From: Gracilariopsis chorda
Lineage: Eukaryota; Rhodophyta; Florideophyceae; Gracilariales; Gracilariaceae
Length of the DNA stretch: 20,844 nt
NCBI GenBank assembly: GCA_003194525.1
Contig: NBIV01001192.1
Coordinates: 1-20,844, forward strand
Reading direction: 5' to 3'
The translations under genes and the position numbers were made by a program. The notes beneath the pieces were generated by a model. The model searched no databases. It was not told the DNA's origin and saw only the letters and a list, made by a program, of their open reading frames with translations. Below are positions 16,759-20,844 of this stretch, one piece after another (the stretch's first letter is position 1; every line of letters begins with the position of its first letter).

Positions 16759-17282
16759 TCAACGTTTCTTCTTCAAGAGAGTACCTCGCTCCACCTCTTC
16801 CCTTTTGTCTTCCATTCTTTTCCTCGTCCCTAGGCAGCTTCTATGAGCACCGCCTGCTCCACCGGCCCCGTGTTGTGCTCTGTTCAATCTGTTTTTCAAG
16901 TGCACCTGAATATCAACGGCCTCTCTAAGCTGCATTTCAAGGACAGTCACTCTGTCTTCTAGAGCATTGTTCTTTCGATAAACTGCTCCTATTTCCCTCA
17001 ACAAGCACTCCACGATCCCTTCCACATGATCCCTTCCACATGATCCCCCATCAAGACCCCTGCCATTTTCATCCGATTTCGAACAATAGTAACCACGTCC
17101 AGTGGAATCCCATCATCAGAAACGCTCCAAGACAGGCCACCATACTCAAACACTACATCTGTCATACAAGTATACAAACTCTCCTTGAGCGAGGCACTTA
17201 AAGCCTTAACCCTGGCCTTCATATCCTTTCTGAATCTGTGCTCCGGTCCGCCACCTGCATCTCCTCCTCCATTCGCAGCCAT
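16759..17282 (-). pseudogene. Small coiled-coil protein broken by a 14-bp duplication
   Basis: A genuine ATG at 17280-17282 starts MAANGGGDAGGGPEHRF. The product has a Gly-rich start and a short helical domain (MKARVKALSASLKESLYTC, then FEYGGLSWSVSDDG). A heptad-like coiled coil follows (NNALEDRVTVLEMQLREAVD) and then a basic C-terminus ending KKKR. The upstream frame runs off into WKGSWSAC and stops at 16998, while the coiled coil lies in a different frame. A 14-bp perfect tandem duplication at 17014-17041 sits exactly at the junction and accounts for the shift. The rest of the gene is clean. Convergent with the dioxygenase-like gene. No family recognised; an oligomeric or adaptor role is only a guess. 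Confidence 0.6.
17014..17041. repeat. 14-bp tandem duplication causing a frameshift
   Basis: GATCCCTTCCACAT is present twice head to tail (17014-17027 and 17028-17041). Fourteen is not a multiple of three, and the reading frame of the minus-strand gene changes exactly here. Confidence 0.9.
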
Positions 17283-17302
17283 TACTCCAACTCCCAGCTC
17301 TC

Positions 17303-17434
17303 CTAGCCCAACAGTCTTTTCTTTTCTTCTGTTCCCTCATAACCATCTGCTTCATCTCTGGGCGGCGTTTCGGGGACTTCCGTGTGATTAAAAAGAGTGA
17401 GCAGTTCTTCATCTCTAATGTACCCACTCGACAT
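17303..17434 (-). CDS. Possible N-terminal part of the small coiled-coil gene
   Basis: A 43-codon frame with a true ATG (MSSGYIRDEELLTLFNH) and natural-looking acidic composition ends in TAG just upstream of the MAANGGG start. A five-base AAAAG duplication near 17317-17326 could explain why it no longer runs into the next frame, since the length difference is two modulo three. It may instead be an independent micro-ORF or 5' leader. Weak evidence. Confidence 0.3.
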   Translation of the reverse strand: MSSGYIRDEELLTLFNHTEVPETPPRDEADGYEGTEEKKRLLG

Positions 17435-17559
17435 CGGGAAAATAGCCTAAGCTCTGAACAAAGCCGCGATATAGTACGCCAGATATTTAGTATCGACGCT
17501 AACCCGTCCTCAAATATTTCGGTCTCCAATTTTCTACTAAAACCGTACTTCTGCGACAT

Positions 17560-18083
17560 CTAAACAGCTTTCCACGTACGCAGCTTGATATGTTAATACT
17601 ACAATATGCGTCTAACTGTGTTTCTGAATCAGAATGAACCAAATATAATTCTTACTGTGTATGGAGTCGTCTACAAGGAGAACCTTGGCATTGGATATCT
17701 TACTTCAAGCTCACTCGCTTTCTAAAACGTACAATGAACTCACTCGCGTACATTAAAAATTGGTATAGCTATAAGAAAAAACCTCTACAATGGGGTACAG
17801 AAGAGAAGCATAGTATGTAGCTCACATATCCTAAATCTTAACAGCTGTGCAAAGACGCTGACTGGAAGGGAATGCGGAAGATAGAAGATGAAGGGGCTAC
17901 GACAACGAAGGTATTCTGTATTGTTGGTCTGTTGTTCTAGAAGTTATTCGTACGGAAGGACCCGAGAGGTTGGGGATCTGGGGTTTGTTCCGATAGCTGC
18001 AATATATCGCTTGAATCTATATTTGATTTCGTAGTCTATAGCGCTGGAGCAGACGAGGAGAAGAATGAATAAAGTGTTAGTCA
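17560..18083. other. Gene-free stretch
   Basis: This is A/T-richer sequence with no frame of coding character and no RNA gene that I can recognise. It separates the small coiled-coil gene from the 3' end of the membrane protein gene on the same strand. Confidence 0.4.
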
Positions 18084-19221
18084 CTAGTGGAGGGAAACCT
18101 CTGTGGGTTGAAAAGGCAGAAGGTTGGATTGACTCCGAAGTGAAGTGCGCGAAAAGACTGGCACAACTCGACGAAGAAAGGTGCGAATGGAGATTACGAT
18201 GTCGTCCAGGAACGATGCTCTTCGAAGACACTTCCAGGCCGTTGACGTAAAAATTTGTATGATGTTGGAGAGATAGTGTGGCGAATATGGGAGAAGGACT
18301 CTGTTGTTGAACGGGTGGCCTGTGAGGGGTACACGGCCAATCTCTCAACAAAGTAGACTGTTAGGGCGAAGAAGAATCCACCGTAAAAGAACGCGATGGA
18401 GGCGTTCCGTATAGAACAGGTTAGGGAAGCTGGCGTTGGTAGCAGTTTGTAGGCAGCGAATATGTTCGCGTTCAAGGCGAGGAGTCTAGCTATGGCAAAT
18501 CCTGCGAATCTTGCGCTGATGTTGCTCAGTCTGCCATAATGTTGAGTGGGTTCATTGGGCAGAAAGAGAGGGAGCCGAACAACTCCTTGTGAAGGGAGAA
18601 TGCAAATTCGAACAAACAAGATATGGAGTACTGTCTCGATGATACTGTACAGTATGGTATATCCAGTCTCCGCTTCACAGGAGGAATGGCCGGATAGAAG
18701 GAATTTGGTGACCACTGTTTTCAAAACACCGTAGAGAGTTCCGATGGCGAAGGAGAGGAGGGAGGTGAAAATTAGTAGAGAAAGAAGACTTGCCATATGG
18801 AAAGGATTGTTCGAAAGAGATTGAGAGGAACGAATGTAGTTGGATATGTGTCGAAGGTATGGGAGGTCTTGTAGTAGAAGTGATTTTGCAAGAACCGGGG
18901 GTCAGAGGTTGTCGCGCAGGAGTTGGTCAATGTTGGTCATTTCGGCTTTCACTTCATCACTTAGAATGGATGCTGCGCCTGAAAGATATGACTTGTTTGT
19001 GTCCCTGCAGTACTGTAGCCTCAAGTAATTGTTGAAACGAAGGTAGTTTTGTTGGGGAGAATGTCGAACGTGAGAGTTGCTCGAACGTCATTGTGGAGGA
19101 AGACGTATTGTGGGAGCGAAAGCTCTCGAACAACATGTTTAGAGGTGCTAGTCAAGGGCGGAACTGTTGATGAAGAACGGAGAGAGAGAGAACGGGCAGG
19201 TGTGTCTGATTTTATATGCAC
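18084..19221 (-). pseudogene. Multipass membrane protein, at least four frameshifts
   Basis: Minus-strand coding pieces join in order. First comes a soluble N-terminal part (LSLPQYVFLHNDVRATLTFD, about 19130). NNYLRLQYCRDTNKSYLSG follows, in another frame. FLQNHFYYKTSHTFDTYP (about 18885) leads into a membrane region that includes MASLLSLLIFTSLLSFAIG (ATG at 18794-18796). In that 200-codon stretch, hydrophobic segments lie at about residues 4-28, 45-68, 93-118 and 133-152. The C-terminus then continues in a further frame (HPFNNRVLLPYSPHYLSN ... SFLDDIVISIRTFLRRVVP) to TAG at 18084-18086. Frame changes fall near 19030, 18905, 18775 and 18345. One inserted T before the C-run near 18905 would explain the second. 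No family recognised; membrane protein is secure, function open. The 5' end is not resolved, since 19221 is a non-ATG opening. Confidence 0.6.
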
Positions 19222-19773
19222 CAGAATAGCTTTATTGAACTAGATGATGGCGACTAGATGAAGGAAGATTAAAGGCAGGACCAAACGGTTGTTCTATGCG
19301 TTTTGAACGCGTTTTCTGTTCATATTCAATGCACAATATTGAGAAGTGAAGACGAAGGAGATGAGAAACACTTTCTGGTAGAAGTGGATATAAGAGGTCA
19401 GAATGTGCGCGGAAAAGGGGGAAAGGGTTATGAAGAAGAAATAATGAGGTTTATGTAAATGGGGCTGTGGGATGGCGGTAGAGGTAAAGAATATGAGTTT
19501 ATTGGGCATTGAAGGGGTACATCTGGGGTGTAGAGAGGGGTGACGATATGAGAGAGGTTATTGGGTGGGGTAGAAATGAAAGTAAAAGCGGAAAGTGCTA
19601 GATATTTTGAAATACAGTGTATGGGGGTTTTTGGAAGGGGGTAAAATGGCGGGGAAGTGAATGCGCGGGAGCGGCTGGCGCGTGAGGTTTCTCACCGGGG
19701 GCTTTCCACTTATTTCGATCTCTACCGCTTCTTTTGATCCTTGCCGCTTTCTTTGAGCTGTGTTGTGTTTGAG
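19222..19773. other. Intergenic region between divergent genes
   Basis: This separates the minus-strand membrane gene from the plus-strand 19774 gene. It contains one 71-codon minus frame with an ATG (19294-19509, MPNKLIFFTSTAIPQ), rich in Phe/Ile/His. This might be a missing first exon of the membrane gene or chance. The last 110 bp before 19774 are pyrimidine-rich, as in many promoters. No palindrome like that at 12018 is found. Confidence 0.35.
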
Positions 19774-20610
19774 ATGACGAGTGGCCGCGGATCGCGCAGC
19801 TGGGGACAGTTCCTTGCGGAGATTGAGGAAGCCGTGGCTGTGGGATGCGGAAGAAGCGGGAACAGGAGGAAGCGGAGGAGGAAGGGTTGGAGGGAGTGCT
19901 TGCGTTGTGTTCTAGGGCGATGGTGAGGGAGGTGGGGAAGGAGGTGGAGAGGGGTGTGCGTGGGATGGGGAAGAAGATTGCAGCGTTTGTGGTTCGAGAG
20001 GTGGGAGGGTTGAGGGAGGAGCAGGAAAGGTTTCAGGCGCGGCTACGGGAGGTGGAGAAGTTGGTGAAGGAGGGAGGTGGAGTTGGGGAGAGTCGTGGTG
20101 GACGGCGGGGCTCACCGTGACTGTGACGCCGAATGGTAAGATGACGGGTGGTTTTAGGTATGTGAGTGGCGATGGGATAAGCTTTGGACCTGGAGACGGG
20201 GGCTTTGATGGGGAAGTCGAGAAGGAGGGGTACGGTTTGTGGCCGAGACTGCGGAGAGCGAGGGGGAGGTGTGCAAGGGGAGGGTTGGGGAGAAGAGGCC
20301 GATAGTGAGAGAGGACTTGAAGGGATGCGGTAAGCGTGGAGTGGGTGGAGGGAAGGAGGCGAAGAAGGGCGCTAGGAAGGGACTCGTGGGCTTAGGAGTG
20401 TAGGAGAGGCGGCGAGGGAGGCAGAGAGAATCTTGGGTGATCAGCGCAAGAGGAGGTGGAGGTGGATGGTGAGGTTGATGAGGAGAGGCGTTGTGGACGT
20501 TGGGGGAAGAGAGTGAAGAAGGAGAAGGAGGAGAGCGTACCGGACGACTTCTTCAAACTGACGTTCCCGGAGACGGAGACGCAGCCGCCTCTCGGTGGAG
20601 AGTGGTTTTG
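19774..20610 (+). pseudogene. Charged coiled-coil protein, frameshifted
   Basis: The ATG at 19774-19776 starts MTSGRGSRSWGQFLAEIEE. Coding character then moves to a second frame (EEAEEEGLEGVLALCSRAM ... GGLREEQERFQARLREVEK, a clear coiled coil) that ends at 20118. It continues through VTVTPNGKMTGGFRYVSGDG and EKRPIVREDLKGCGKRGVG in other frames. The end is ESVPDDFFKLTFPETETQ and GGEWF, stopping with TGA at 20608-20610. The plus strand is very purine-rich throughout, so alternative frames also look open and the joins are approximate. No family recognised. It is the last gene before the right subterminal repeats. Confidence 0.45.
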
Positions 20611-20669
20611 ATGGGTGTCGTCGTGATATGGGTTGGTAAGAGCGGTTCTTAAGCTCCAGACCCGTTATT

Positions 20670-20844
20670 CACATCTAGCGAATGACATACAAAACTCCAC
20701 GGTAAACTAGCGACGTCTTTTGCGTTCGTTTTGCATTCATAATATGGAAGACTCTGTGCTAGAATCGAATGCGAAAACTAGCTGGCACTCTAAAAATTAA
20801 CGAAAATTACCTCTGCATTCGCGATCCGTCATTTTCTGCAGAAG
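20670..20844. repeat. Right subterminal region with CTAG motifs
   Basis: CTAG occurs at 20675, 20707, 20759 and 20778, inside the same extended forms as at the left edge: GAAAACTAGC matches 176-185 except for its first flanks, and TGTGCTAG matches 119-126. A 9-bp AGACTCTGT near the left edge recurs at about 20748 in direct orientation. No perfect terminal inverted repeat is visible at the extreme ends, so the true element termini may lie just outside or a little inside the window. Confidence 0.5.
20809..20820. repeat. 12-bp inverted repeat, right arm
   Basis: ACCTCTGCATTC is the exact complement partner of 156-167. See the left arm for its meaning. Confidence 0.4.

Noticed and set aside
1..20844. 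tRNA or rRNA genes
   Set aside because: I looked for tRNA T-loop-like words and rRNA-like blocks and found no cloverleaf or conserved rRNA segment I could support.

Overview
The window looks like nuclear DNA of a eukaryote with few introns, possibly an alga (inference, low confidence). Genes lie on both strands in long open frames, two plus-strand genes are followed within about 35 bp by AATAAA poly(A) signals, and the protein families (KDZ-type transposase, DNA methyltransferase fused to a SET domain, 2OG/Fe(II) dioxygenase-like domain) are not bacterial in their arrangement. Most natural reading: one large (about 20.8 kb) decaying DNA transposon. Both ends are dense in CTAG-containing motifs and share a 12-bp inverted repeat.

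Layout, left to right. 1-330: CTAG-rich subterminal region. 405-554: a 150-bp foldback. About 700-1900: a tandem array of about nine ~122-bp units with splice-site-like signals on the minus strand. About 2330-5510 (+): a badly frameshifted KDZ/Plavaka-like transposase with a poly(A) signal, converging on 5564-8245 (-), an unrecognised coiled-coil protein. 8542-11705 (-): a protein joining a beta-type DNA methyltransferase to a SET histone methyltransferase domain, cut by single in-frame stops. 11992-12220: between divergent genes, three near-identical 28-bp palindromes at 74-75 bp spacing, enclosed by a ~40-bp inverted repeat. 12518-16638 (+): one long gene, interrupted by in-frame stops and frameshifts, with a basic N-terminus, acidic linkers and a C-terminal dioxygenase-like domain. 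16759-17282 (-): a small coiled-coil gene broken by a 14-bp tandem duplication. 18084-19221 (-): a multipass membrane protein with several frameshifts. 19774-20610 (+): a charged coiled-coil protein, also frameshifted. 20670-20844: CTAG motifs again.

Working hypothesis: a transposon that carries its own chromatin-modifying kit, namely a combined DNA/histone methyl writer and a candidate dioxygenase eraser expressed divergently from a shared palindrome-rich control region, plus a KDZ transposase and several proteins I cannot place. Nearly every gene carries nonsense codons or indels while remaining clearly coding between them. That means either a recently dead copy or an assembly with uncorrected errors; this cannot be decided from one sequence.
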